The notes below the pieces were generated by a model that ran no database searches, was not told the DNA's origin, and saw only the letters and a program-made list of their open reading frames with translations. A DNA stretch of 64,000 nt from Cryptomeria japonica (taxonomy: Eukaryota > Streptophyta > Pinopsida > Cupressales > Cupressaceae), in contig NC_081408.1 of the NCBI RefSeq assembly GCF_030272615.1, forward strand, positions 611,699,673 through 611,763,672. Direction: 5' to 3'. The position numbers were made by a program, and so were the translations under genes. Below, one piece after another: positions 21,488 to 32,599 of this stretch. How positions within the stretch are numbered: position 1 is the stretch's first letter; each line of letters starts with the position of its first letter.

Positions 21488-22982
21488 TGCAGAGGGAGAT
21501 TGGTCTAAAGTCCACCAAGCAAGTAGCTTTCTCCTTCTTCAGAATAATTGTTATGAATGTATTATTTATCTCTTTTATAAGGTTACTTGATCTTCTAGAA
21601 AATTCCAATGCCTCCACTAAGTCCAACCCAACAATCTTCCAACATTTCTTGAAAAAACCAGTTGGAAAGTCATCTAGCCTAGGGGGCTTACCCGAGGGGA
21701 GTTGATTCAATCCAATAGTCACCTCTTCTAGGGTAAGTCTCTCATTAAGCTTCTTGTTCTAGTCCTCAAAGATTATTTTTGGAATCAAAGGTAAAATTTA
21801 ATTTCCTCATTTAGATCTAAACTCACTTCATTATTAAGTAGCTTTGAGAAGAAGGAAACAATTTCTTTTCTAATCTCTTTTCTTGTCTCCCACTTGAAGC
21901 CAATTTTCTCTAGATTTCTGCTTCCAAAATATTTTTTCTTTAGAGAGAATATCTTCATACTTGAATAATAATTGTTTCTCCTACTTGAAGGTGGATTGAT
22001 TCATGTCGTCCTTGATGATTCTTTCATTTGTTGCTTCAAGCTGATCTTCTAAGTTCTTTTTGGTAGCAAAAATGTTTTTAAAATGTGTGGCATTCCACTA
22101 GAGCAGCTTCTTCTTAACATGTTTTATCTTGGACACAAAGCAGAGTAATCTCAATCCCTCAAAGGATCCTTCTTTCCACCATTTCTCAATCATTGATAAG
22201 AAATTAGGATCTTTCATCCACAAATTTACAAATCTGAAGGGTGATTTTAAACCATCCTTATCCATCTGTAGGGTGAGAAAAATAGGAAAGTGATTGGAGC
22301 TAGAGCAGGATAGAATAGAGCATTCTAGAGAGAAAGGGAAAGAGGGGAAGTCCCCCAGCCAAAAGAATCTATCTATTTTCTTAGCTATGTTGCTGAAACC
22401 TTTTCTCTGGTTGTTGCAAGTAAAAGTGCTATCCCTTGAATCAATATCTAATAACCTTTTTCTAACAATCTAGTCATTGAAGTCCTACTGAGATCTGCCA
22501 AATCTATTGATGCCACTCTTTTTATGCTGAGAGTTTCTGATGGCATTAAAACCTCCTCCAATGAAGAGATATTGGTCTAGTAGTTGGGATATCACACCAT
22601 CTAGGGCAAACCAAAGACTATGTCTGCTAAGAGGAGATGTTGGACGATAAAAATTGAGCAAGTTAATGGAGACATTTGATTGAATGTGGGTAACGTTTGT
22701 AACCTGAAATTTTTTGTTAGAAGAAACTCCCTCCACATGAACAAAGGAAGGTTTCCATACTATCAAAAGGCCCCTTGATGCACCTTCTGTAGACATTGCC
22801 ACATGTTGAGAAGCCTGAAAATAGGAACTTATACTAGACTCAAATGTCACCACTTGCTGATAATCTAACTTAGTTTACTGAACTAAAGTAATATCTACAT
22901 TGACCAAGAGCATTCTTCTCTTGACCACCCATTGTTGGTTAAGGGCACTGAGGCCCCTAACATTCCATGATAATATTTTCAT
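21483..22982 (-). pseudogene. LINE ORF2, endonuclease and start of reverse transcriptase
   Basis: ORF2 starts at 22982 with MKILSWNVRGLSALNQ, the usual beginning of the APE-type endonuclease in plant LINEs. The domain continues through STEGASRGLLIVWKP and LNFYRPTSPLSRHSLW to GGGFNAIRN (family GGDFNAI; the catalytic Asp is Gly). It ends at SSSNHFPI (family SDHFPI; Asp changed to Asn), so both key acids are lost. A linker leads into RT blocks at 21462-21722: PSGKPPRLDDFPTGFFKKCW, INNTFITIILKKEK, DFRPISLCNT. The reading is interrupted by in-frame stops and resumes at 13449 past the inserted Tat-like element. Confidence 0.88.
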
Positions 22983-24090
22983 TTATGTTCAAGAAGGGGT
23001 GTCCCCTTCCCTACTTTCCAAAGGTCAGTGATCTTGGCTTTATTCTCATCTTCTCCATCTATGACTAATTTTTCATTGAGCATTTTCCTCCCCTCTTAGG
23101 AGATGTTAAGCCATAGTTCGACTTCTCTTTCCCTTCTATCATTTGCTTGAGACCCAATTTCCTTTTCTCTTTGATATTTGAATACATGGCTGCTAGGGGG
23201 GTTTCCATATCCAGTACTGAGTCTTCTTCATCATCCATGTATTCATGAAGTAGGAACTTAGTTTTTGAATCCATATTCAAATCAAAGCATGGAGCTTACA
23301 AAGGGGGAGAATCCATGAATGGATTTGGAGATTCTGAAGAAAGGTTAATACCCTTCTTCAAAAGGTAGGGATCATTGAGTGGGGATATTTGAGGGGCTTT
23401 TTACTCTACATTCGGGCTGCTTTGACAGACTCTATTGCAAGTCAAATGTCAGTCCTCTAGGTCTTGAACCGCGGATGGGGAATTCTTTGGTTCTTCCATT
23501 TCTTGGATGATGTCATTCTTAAGAGTCTCTGCTTCCAACATAAGATTAGATAAATAAGTTAATTGTCCTTATTTGGGGCTGGTAGAGGATGAAGCCTCCC
23601 ATACGACATCTTTCTTAATCGACTCCTTTTTTTAGAGGCCTTTCTGGGCTTAGGAATGAAAATGTTAAACTCCTCCAATTTAGAATGGGAAATTTTTTTG
23701 GACCAAAAAGTCTTCTAGCTGCAGTATTGTTTTTCATCTTGACTTTCAGAGACAGAATGAGATGAAAACTCTTAGGAGGATCCTGTGATATAGTAGGAGT
23801 CTTATGACCCAACCTCGACCGTTTTTTGCTATCCTCACTAGGTACTCTATTGGGAGTAAGGTATGAGTGGGTACAGAAGGGGTCATTTGCACCTGCTCTG
23901 TTGTCTTATGGCTTTCTAAAATATGCTCATTATAAGGAGCATTTTTAGGTTCTATATTATTATTCCAATCCTGAAATTTCTTTTCAAAATCTTGAGCCAG
24001 AGCTCCATTGCTAAGAGTTTTTTGAGCCTGAAATACTGTGTCATGAGCCTAGTGTAGCTTGCTAACTAAGGCAAAATACTGAAGCTGACC
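22983..24090 (-). pseudogene. LINE ORF1 C-terminal and inter-ORF region
   Basis: Between the ORF1 core and ORF2 the minus strand carries short charged frames: 23615-23812 (KSFHLILSLKVKMKNNTAAR) and 23065-23280 (Lys/Glu-rich). Stops intervene. This corresponds to the basic/acidic tail of plant LINE ORF1 and the spacer before ORF2. A CCHC knuckle, common in ORF1 of this group, was not found. Confidence 0.5.
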
Positions 24091-25442
24091 CTATAAATGA
24101 AGAAGTGAGCCCCTAGATCCTCCCATGGAGTTACTATTAACTATCTGGTTTCTTAGAATGCATCTGCCAGGGATTCCCTCAACCAGCCTTTGGACTTTCT
24201 GCTTCCATCTGCCCACCTCTGAGACTATTTCTAGCTCACTATAAAAGCCTAGTCCCAAGTCTATTTCTACATAGATGTTGACCACATCTCCATTCAGCCC
24301 ATTCAGGAAATCCCCCTCAATACTGACCAGAGAACCTAAGGCATCCCCTATTTTTAAAAGTGCCTCTGAGGACCAAAACTCCGAGGGAAGACCAACTAGA
24401 CTAAGCCAAACAGGGGACTTTTGAAATCTGTGGTTGGCAGGGTCAATTCCAGGCTTCCATTCTATAAAGTGGAAGATCGAGCCAAGATAAAATGTGCAAC
24501 TACCATGGAGAATACTATCCTTCAAGGTGGAGTCTATGCATTCTATGAAGAAGAATTCATTATGCATTGGTCGAATAGAAACCATACCTGGGAAGGACGA
24601 GGTGCATTCTATGAAGAAGAATTCATTTTGCATAGGTTGAATAGAAACCATACCTGGGAAGGACGAGGTCCTCCAATCTATGATTTCTTTGCTCTCGCCG
24701 CCAATCCCACACCATTTAGCAAAAAATGCATTTTCCTTAATGCGACCAATCCTGGGGTTCATTGCGGCACTGGGTAGAACAAATAGCTTACTACCCATAC
24801 CTTTCCTCTTCCATTTGATGTTCTGGGGCATGTTCCCAAACTGTGATGGTCTCGAAGGAGGAAAACTCTTCCATTCTACTTTCAATCCATCCTTTCTGGA
24901 TCCTGTCGTGCCTTGCTTATCATTGATAGAGTTGTGGAGGCGCATTTCATGATCTTTCCTTAGTGAAGAATGCGAAGAACCCAGGTTGTTTGGCTCTTTA
25001 GTTCGAATATTTTGAAGGGATCTATGTTCATTCAAAGGAAGAACCCCTTTGTTTGTTTCGAACTTTTTGGCAGGCCAGCATTTGTCTCTGTCCTGAAGCG
25101 GAATCCTATTCGACCCAGTTGCCACTCTGGTAGCCCAGGAGTCTAAGTCGTTCAAACTGCCCGATTGTTGGAGGAAACCTTGAAATTAGACTGGGATTTG
25201 AAAGGAACTATGTTCGAACGCGCAGTTGGTCTAGAAGCATTGGGATTCCTCAAACTATATCCCTCCGACCATTGATTTTGAGACCTGCAACCTACCCGAC
25301 ATGGGTTAGGGTATCTTCTTTCCGAACGCCAAGGGTGGAATTGGTTACTGCCCGGCTGCCATGGATGCAGAGAGCTCCTGCCCTTCCGCCATGGATGCTG
25401 CAAACTTTGTTCCGCCATTACAGCAGTTCTATTTCCAAACAT
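24091..25442 (-). pseudogene. LINE ORF1 (DUF4283-like nucleic-acid binding protein)
   Basis: Two overlapping minus-strand frames, 25152-25442 and 24091-25155, form one protein of about 450 residues broken by a one-base frameshift near 25152. The N-terminus is Arg/Trp/Asn-rich. The C-terminal half contains FHFIEWKPGIDPANHRFQKS, then PVWLSLVGLPSEFWSSEALL and KIGDALGSLVSIE. This is the 'vWvrlpgLPleyw...l..ig..lG' pattern of the DUF4283 domain typical of plant LINE ORF1 proteins, which bind element RNA. A 22-residue in-frame tandem duplication lies just before it. ORF2 follows on the same strand, as expected. Confidence 0.75.
24538..24669. repeat. 66-bp tandem duplication inside LINE ORF1
   Basis: Two copies of a 66-base unit beginning gcattctatgaagaagaatt (24538-24603, 24604-24669). 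It is a multiple of three, so ORF1 stays in frame and the protein repeats a 22-residue segment ending NEFFFIEC. Three or four base differences separate the copies. Confidence 0.9.
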
Positions 25443-25584
25443 TGGGGCCTCCTCATGTTAATACATTACTTTACATTCTGATAGAACAAGCTAAGCGATT
25501 TTCTCCACCAACAATTTAGAAGATCCACATCAAGTAGATTTCATTCTATAAACAATTTTCAAAAAAGACAATTTGTTGGAACAC

Positions 25585-25590
25585 TATAAA
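25585..25590 (+). promoter_or_regulatory. TATA box of the cysteine-rich peptide gene
   Basis: CACTATAAATT lies 70 bases before the start codon at 25655, a normal TATA-to-ATG distance for a short plant 5' leader. No other candidate lies closer. Confidence 0.5.
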
Positions 25591-25654
25591 TTGTAGAATT
25601 AAGCAGTCAATTTTTCGATTGAAGTAGCAAATCAAGTTAAGTTCGGGAAAAACC

Positions 25655-26013
25655 ATGGCGTTTTATTTTCCAAGAATTTATATTGTTTTGTTCATGTTGA
25701 TCGTTTTGTGTGTCTCTTCTTTTAATGCCAAAGATATTAGAGGTAAAAATAATTACACATTGCTACAAGTAGCTTAAACTGGGTGGATCGATATTGTATG
25801 GTTTATCAAACTTTAGTTGACTTATACATTGATTTTAGTATAATCAGTGATTATGGATGTATAGGTCAGTATTTTAAAACTTCTATGCAAGTTTTTTGTG
25901 TTGCAGAGGAATGGGATAAATGCACATGTTGCCAGGCCACTATGGATCTGAAGTGTTGTCAGGATTGTCACCCTCCTCATGGAAATGGTGTATTCCTACA
26001 GACTGTTGACTGA
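25655..26013 (+). CDS. Small secreted cysteine-rich peptide, two exons
   Basis: Exon 1 (25655-25742) encodes MAFYFPRIYIVLFMLIVLCV then SSFNAKDIR. This is a textbook signal peptide: short N-region with one Arg, hydrophobic core, probable cleavage after SSFNA. Donor AGAG|GTAAAA and acceptor TTGCAG|AGG (25906) define a 164-base phase-1 intron. Exon 2 (25907-26013) encodes EEWDKCTCCQATMDLKCCQD then CHPPHGNGVFLQTVD and stop TGA. The predicted precursor is 64 residues; the mature peptide of about 40 has six cysteines in the order C-x-C-C-x7-C-C-x2-C. Signal exon plus cysteine exon split by a phase-1 intron is the architecture of many plant cysteine-rich peptides, but the spacing is not the defensin pattern and I do not recognise the family. 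The frame is intact, ATG context is AACCATGGC, and a broken tandem copy lies 0.7 kb downstream. Confidence 0.65.
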
Positions 26014-26153
26014 CTTGAGTAGTAGGTTTGCTATGGTTGCTTTTATTTATTATTTATATTTGAATGGCATATCATTTGGAATTTATTGAATCCATTTTGT
26101 CACATGTAACATGGAAAAAAAAATGTCAAAATGGTTAACATAAACATTCAAGA

Positions 26154-26456
26154 AAATTAGATTTGATGAAGTTTGAAAAATATACACTTATTATACACAA
26201 AACTATACAACAAGAACAAGATTCTTCATAGAAGATTCAAATAAGTTAGCAAAGTTTACCTTGAAAGGACAAACACAAAAAGAAATTAATATTGCTTTTG
26301 ATTTAGAAGCAAATTCCTTCAAACAAGAAAAAATATTCATGTATGAAGAGAAAGGATGCCTTACAAAAATGGGCACTTACGAGTTGGTTGATCCTCCACC
26401 AATTCTAAACTCATTGGTTACAAGTGAGTGTTTTGAAACAAATACAATGTAGATGA
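26154..26456 (+). other. Spacer between the peptide gene and its copy
   Basis: AT-rich sequence. A 63-codon open frame at 26261-26452 has no signal peptide or recognisable motif and is probably chance. Confidence 0.3.
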
Positions 26457-26504
26457 TTCATTTGATAGAATAAAAATGAAGAAAAATTAGTTCATTGTAT
26501 TTCT

Positions 26505-26833
26505 GATATTGTTTTGATCATGATTGTTTTCTGTCTCTTCTTTTAATACCAAAGATATTAGAGGTAAAAATAATTACACATTGTTACAAGTAACTTAAAT
26601 TGGTTGGATCAATTATGTATGGTTTATTAGACGTATACATTGATTTTAGTATAATCATTGATTATGGATGTATAGGTCAATATTTTAAAACTGGTATGCA
26701 ATTTTTTTGTGTGGAAGAGGAATAGGATAAATGCACATGTTGCCAGGACACTATGGATCCGAAGTGTTGTCAGGATTGTCTTCCTCCTCATGGAAATGAT
26801 GCATTCCTACAGACTGTTAACTTACTTGAGTAG
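26505..26833 (+). pseudogene. Broken tandem copy of the cysteine-rich peptide gene
   Basis: Matches the gene at 25655 from the signal-peptide exon through the intron to the cysteine exon. Shared runs include 'ccaaagatattagaggtaaa', 'gattatggatgtataggtca' and 'tgttgtcaggattgtc'. The start-codon region has diverged, and two bases are lost in the signal-peptide core, so the frame is broken. In exon 2 (from 26718) the Trp codon has become TAG (26723-26725). The normal TGA is changed, so the frame would run on to 26833. The six cysteine codons are still present. This indicates an ancient tandem duplication with one copy decaying. Confidence 0.75.
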
Positions 26834-26839
26834 TACATT

Positions 26840-29800
26840 TACAATGGTTGCTTTTATTTATATTTGAATGGATGTTATTGTTGTGTGACGGGATATTTCT
26901 ATTAAAGATGCTACTCCTGCCCCTGGTCATCAAGAGCCCGTGCTAGCAATGGAAATTCACTGCATTCTTAGAGACAAGTGATTTGATAACAATGGATTAC
27001 AGCCATGTATTGGTCGTATCGATGACCTAAATATAATAGTTGTTTGACTGTACTCTGGTAAATATAGTGTTATATGAATTTGGAATTTACGTGTTACCAA
27101 AAATGGTCTACATGGCAAGCCAATTTCCTTTATTTTTCTTTGAAACAAATAAAACAAGTTATCCCATGGTATGGTCTGCCTTTGTTTTCAATCTAAATAG
27201 AAAAAAATGTATATTAGGAAGTTGCTTTATTGATGGTTGGTAAATTAGTTGTATTCAATTTTTTTTCCGTTAATGATTAAATAGGTTCTTATGTTAGCTT
27301 GTTAAAATATAAACATTCTTATAAACTCGTTTTTCAATTTGTTAGATTTCTATGAATAACTAATGAATTAAGCATATTTAAAAGAGTTAAGACTATAAAA
27401 TGAATAAAATAGCTCACAAAATTCAATTGTGATAGAAATAAAATGTAAGTATTAATTTATAAAAAACACTATTAAAAGTGCTTAAATGATAGTAATAAAA
27501 TATTTATTTTAAGATGTAACATGTTCCTTCTTAAAAGTTTTAGAAAATGAAAATAATAATGTCAGTTGCACAGAAAAAATGTGTATCATATCTTGATAGA
27601 ACTTCTTGCTGGTGTGAACCATTTTCCTAATTAATTCGAAAACGATTATGCCATAACTAGTATCTTTTGATCTCTTATATAGAGTGCTATCAAAATGTCC
27701 AATTTTGATATATGATAATTTTTAAAATTATATATAAAATTTGATTATTCCAGATATTAATTGAGATTCTTGCTTCAAACTTTCCTCTAGTTTTACTATC
27801 ATTGAACATACTAAAAGCATCATCTACTTTTTCATTCAACATTCTTTCTACAGAAATGGAATGTAATCATACGTGCCAATATTGTTTGTGGTTACCCATC
27901 ATTCTTTAATCCTGGCTACTCAACCTTGATACTTGAAATAGCATAAATCAAATTAAAACAGATGGAATTTATGTTTTTAGAGAAATTAACAGAATGATAA
28001 TGCATATGACAACTGATCAGGTTTCTGTAATCAATGTACTAGGATTCTTTATAAGTAACCAATATCAATTGACACATATTTTCAACAAGACACTAGAATT
28101 TGTATTTCCCATTGCTCTGTGAATCAAATTAATCATATTTAAGATGTCATCATTAAATTGATCTCGCTAAGATTTTTTTGGAACTTGTGATTTTCTTTTC
28201 TTGTCCATTATCAACCACTATCAACCACTATCTTGTAATGATTTTCAAACACGAACTATTCTTATTAAGTAAATAGTTCCATACCACTTTTGTTGACATA
28301 TCCGTCATTTCATCTTAAACTAGTAAACTTAATACATTGCCAATTGCATCTGTATCCAATTTTACTACCATGTTTCCTTCATTGTCTCGGATATCTCTGC
28401 CTTTTGTATGGTAATTTTCTTTGCAGCCCAGTTCTAAGTGCCGACATGGAATAGCTACTGGGAAACTTCCGGATTTCGAAAGGATTGTGCAGAATGTCAT
28501 CTCAATGATGGATGACCTTGAGTTTGTATTTATTCTTCCCCATACCCATAGGTTTCGTAATAAACAATTCCCTAGAGGAAGTTATAGGTTATTAATGGAG
28601 GTGTATAAATAAGTGTTAATTGACATTAGCAACGTGCAGGATTCAAAAAATACTCTTAAAAGTTTGTCGAAAGTTTGTACAAAATATCAACCAAGTGTGA
28701 GTGACAACTAATATTGACCTTAAATTCGTATGTGGCAAGTGAGAGATGTCAATCTTCGGGGTGATGACTGGAGTGACTTCAATGTAGGCTTCACTTCTTG
28801 CTAATGGATTAGAAATCAAGATGGCAGTACAAGTACAATACTAGTCCTCTTCTTACGTATGTGTGTTCGTTAAATGGTAGGGTATATTGGCAATAACATT
28901 AATAGGTGAAATCAATATATATGGGAGCCTTTTAATAATTGGTGAAGATTATAATCAATAAATTCATTTTTGGGTGAACTCTTGACTTTATGAATTATTT
29001 GAATATCCTAAGTCTTTTTTTTTTCTTTCCCCTTCTTTTCGTTGACAAGCATCTATTTGTATGAACAATACTTTTCAACAAAAGCAAGCATGATTGAACA
29101 AAAGTTCGTGTGAATTGAAAATCTACACTTAACACATGACTTATTAATGACTCAAATGCAACACTGTCATTTAGAGTAGCTGATTTGGCATAGAAAGTGA
29201 AAAGCACGAGAAAAACCTGAAATATTCTGAATAAGCATAAAATAGATTTGATGAAAAGGCTTTAGAAAAATTGTAGCAAATACAATTAGCATGCGTAAAG
29301 TAAATGCAAAACCCATACAACAATGTAAAAATTGTGAGTAGAATCTATATCACACTAAAAAATGGTTCATATCTATGTTGAAGTAACCATAAAAAGAACA
29401 TGAAAATATTATTAAATAAGAAAAATAGTTAAAGATGAATGCAATTTTTGTGGCAATGGTAACTCCTAGAGGACGAGGACTTGACATATTCATTATGGTA
29501 GCATTGGCTTTCTTAGATAGGACAACTTTGTTCCCTCTTCCTTCACCATTATATTTGATCTCCATCCATCCATGGAGAAAAGGACAATGTTTCTATTACT
29601 CACACACTTTTATTATCAAAAAATATTTCATTGCAGATTTAAAATAGAAATTAATGCAAAAAAAGAAGGAAAGTTGATAAAGATATATCTAAAAATGTTG
29701 ATAGATATCTTTAGAAAAATATAACTTGATTTTAATATTATTTTTTTCATATACACAAAATTATAAATAAATTTGATTAATTCTATAAAAAATAGATTTA

Positions 29801-29880
29801 ATAAATAATAATACAATACTAAAAATAATAGTTATAATAGTTTAACAATTTAAGTTAATATTAAAATAAATAAAAATAGA
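26840..29880. other. AT-rich intergenic DNA, no gene supported
   Basis: About 3 kb with no sustained coding frame. A segment at 28433-28612 opens with a splice-acceptor-like 'tttctttgcag'. It encodes SSKCRHGIATGKLPDFERIV then QNVISMMDD on the plus strand, which looks more coding-like than its surroundings, but I cannot name it. The rest shows only A/T runs and short chance frames. Confidence 0.4.
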
Positions 29881-29889
29881 AAGAAAAAT

Positions 29890-30240
29890 AAAAATAATGT
29901 GTTTCGACTCCCTAGAGTCACGCAACATTGCCCACTCAAATAACATTAGTATCATTTGCGAATCCCACTCTGTGTGGATCTTGTGGTATCCCAATCTTCT
30001 TCTAGCCTTCACACCATTAAAGTTGCTTGAAAATCTACTTGATTATGTGTTGCTCTCCTTAGCTTCTTTCCTAGTAGTTTCAATTTTTTTTTCTTCATGG
30101 TCTCAAAATACATACCTGTGCATGCCAAGCCAAGATTTCCTCTCGTTGCATCATCATCAAAGTTAATCTTAACTCAACCTTCATCAAGAGGCCTCCATTT
30201 GACATGCTTTGGGACTCTAGTGGATAGATTAACTTACCCG
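29890..30240 (-). pseudogene. LINE-type RNase H fragment, copy 1
   Basis: The minus strand reads WRPLDEG, then VKINFDDDATRGNLGLACTG, followed by degenerate RATHNQ and a KLGIQ-like block. This is the 'P..G..KlNfDGa.rGNpG.ag.G' start of the RNase H domain carried by plant LINE ORF2 proteins; the first catalytic Asp is retained. Frames shift repeatedly. A second, alignable copy lies at 31930-32400. Confidence 0.55.
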
Positions 30241-30455
30241 ATCTCATAAATGAGGGAATTAATTTAATATATTTTTATTATTATAATATATAATATATTA
30301 AAGATAAGGTGGGTTGAATGATGGGCTGGGTCTAGGATACTTCTAGAACAACAAACAAAAAAATTTAAATTTAATCAATATTTAATTAGAGTTAATTTAT
30401 TAATAAAAATTTATTAATATTATAATAATAATATAATAAATATATTTATATAGAA

Positions 30456-30560
30456 ATATTGTTATAAATGGATACCAGGACTAGTAAAAAATTCTCCTAG
30501 GAAAGTCTGAAGCTATGTGCATCCATATTGTTATAAATGGATACCAGGACTAGTAAAAAT
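30456..30560. repeat. 35-bp direct repeat, period 69
   Basis: 'atattgttataaatggatac' plus 15 further matching bases occurs at 30456 and again at 30525. It is a small local duplication in AT-rich DNA. Confidence 0.8.
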
Positions 30561-30569
30561 GATGATCAC

Positions 30570-31690
30570 AAAAGAATTGTAAGAAAATGTTGCAGAAATT
30601 TATCTAAGCTTTTCTAAGTTTAATGGAGAATATTCGAAAGTTTTTGTAATGCTTTCTTGAAGATAATATCAATATACAGACCATCGGTTTTGAGTAAAAC
30701 TTTGTATCGTCTTCAAATGTGTTTGCAATTGTTTATTGTTTCATTCTAAATAATCCAGGGTTATTTCATTTGAAAAGGGGTTGTAAGGCAACTTTTAGTA
30801 GATGTGTTTGCTAGATTTTCTCTTTAGGAGGGAAATTAAATATGCGGGGATCACTTCTACCAGTAAATTATTTGTGAGATGTTTGAATCTTGATGAGCAT
30901 AGTTTAGTTTGGTGTGCATAAATTCTTATATGTGTCAGGCATATATAGGGATCTACAGAAGCCAAACTAATAGGATATGTATATATATTTGACTGCGGGA
31001 GTATTGTTTGAACTTAGATGACTCTGTGACCTTGGATAAGGCACTGGTATAGATCAAGGTTGTCTATTACATGTTTTGTAGGTCAAATACTGAATATGAG
31101 TATAATTTTCATTCCTTTGTTTCAGTTAGTTTAAAGGTGATTAGATCCACTGGTTTTCTGGACTGGTTTGCTGTGGATTTATCTTTTGAAAGTGTGAATT
31201 TAGTTCACAAAGGTATACCCTCCCGGACTCTGAGTATGTCCGATGTGTAGGAGGTTAAATCAAACCTTGTCATATGTTGTCCTAAGAGTTTCCTTCCCTT
31301 TAATATCTCTTCTGCACAGAGTTATCATATTATTATAAGAATATTGAAGTGAATCAGATTTTGAAGACAACAGGATCTTCTCTCTTATGAGGTTGAAAAA
31401 TTATCTATTCTTTTTTCTCCTATTAGGGGAATCTTGATTATAATTATGTGACAAATTTAGTACATGGGGGACATCTTGAGTTCTTCATGCTTGTCACATG
31501 TACTTGCTTTTTCATTTCTTTTTTTCTCTTTTGGAGAAGAGTTTTTTACCATGTGGTTTTATCCTTTCCTTGGTTTGTTAGAGTTACATTGTTTTGCATT
31601 GATTTGTACATGCCTATTGTTGGGACTCATTCATGTATGCATTCATCATTAGCTCTTTAGCTTATCCCTAAGTTAATCTTAAGGTGGGGT
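30570..31690. other. No gene supported; possible Copia interior remnant
   Basis: No sustained frame. The right end reads 'aatcttaaggtgggg', a plausible polypurine tract, directly before the LTR-like start TGATGGAGTAATTAG. This may be the decayed 3' end of a Copia-style interior. Confidence 0.3.
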
Positions 31691-31800
31691 GATGGAGTAA
31701 TTAGGATATTTATCTAATTATTTACATCATGACACTTTGCATTCATACTTAATTCAAAGTCCAAGCACAATGATTATTCATTAAGCTGAGGGCCACATTC
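31691..31800 (+). repeat. LTR start fragment (Copia-style)
   Basis: TGATGGAGTAATTAGGATATT after a purine tract resembles the start of the LTR at 33341 (TGTTGGAGTAATTAGCACATT). Similarity fades within about 40 bases, so only a fragment is claimed. Confidence 0.4.
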
Positions 31801-31929
31801 ATTAATAAATACCTCCATTGGCATTCTAGCCATCTTATGAAACAAATGTGGGCATGTGAATCAACATACTTCACCTACTGTGATTGTAAATCTCATTCCA
31901 CTAGATGGTTGACATCACCTCCACCTCCA

Positions 31930-32400
31930 CCATATGAAAATTGAACCCAACATTTAGCAACATCATCAGTCACATAATTACCTTCTTAGAATATAGGAGT
32001 CATAATAAAATTTCAAATGATGCTACAACCTCAAAAAATTGTCTTAGTCCTCCATCCAATTTCAAATTTGGGATGTTGCCCACTCAAATAGCATTAGTAA
32101 CATTTTTTTTGAATTCCACTCCATGTGGATCTTGTAGTATCCCAATCTTCTTTTAGCCTTCATAGCCATTAAAGTTGTTGGAAATTATACTTGATTATGT
32201 GTTGCTCTACCTAGCTTGTTTTCTAGTAGTCTCCATTTTTTTCCTTCATGGCCTAAAAAATACACTCTTTGCATGCCAAGCCGAGATTTCCACTAGCCGC
32301 ACCAATGAAGTTAGCCTTAAGCCAAACTTCACCAAGTGGCCTCCATTTGACATCCTTACAATTCCACTTGGTAGATTAACCTACCTGAACCAATAAATGA
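31930..32400 (-). pseudogene. LINE-type RNase H fragment, copy 2
   Basis: The minus strand reads WRPLGEVWLKANFIGAASGN then LGLA. After frame changes come IPNLKLDGGLRQFFEVVASF and a degenerate 'hv.R.gN..AD'-like end. These are the beginning and end of a plant LINE RNase H domain. The catalytic Asp of the first block is Ile here. It aligns with 29890-30240 over most of its length, including the AT-rich flank 'gggaattaattta'. Confidence 0.55.
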
Positions 32401-32599
32401 AGGGAATTAATTTATTATATTTTGATTATTATAATATATTATCATAGTTATTATTAAATTTAATCAATATTAAATTAGAGTTAATTTATTAATAAAAAAG
32501 AATATATTAATAATAATAAAATAATATAATAATACAATAATATAATAATATAATAAATATATTTCTATAAGAATATATTATAACAATATAACTATGTTT

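Noticed and set aside
25743-25906. Peptide gene considered as a single-exon ORF starting at 25783
   Set aside because: The single-exon frame would begin inside the intron with no signal peptide. Consensus splice sites joining the signal-peptide exon give a better protein.
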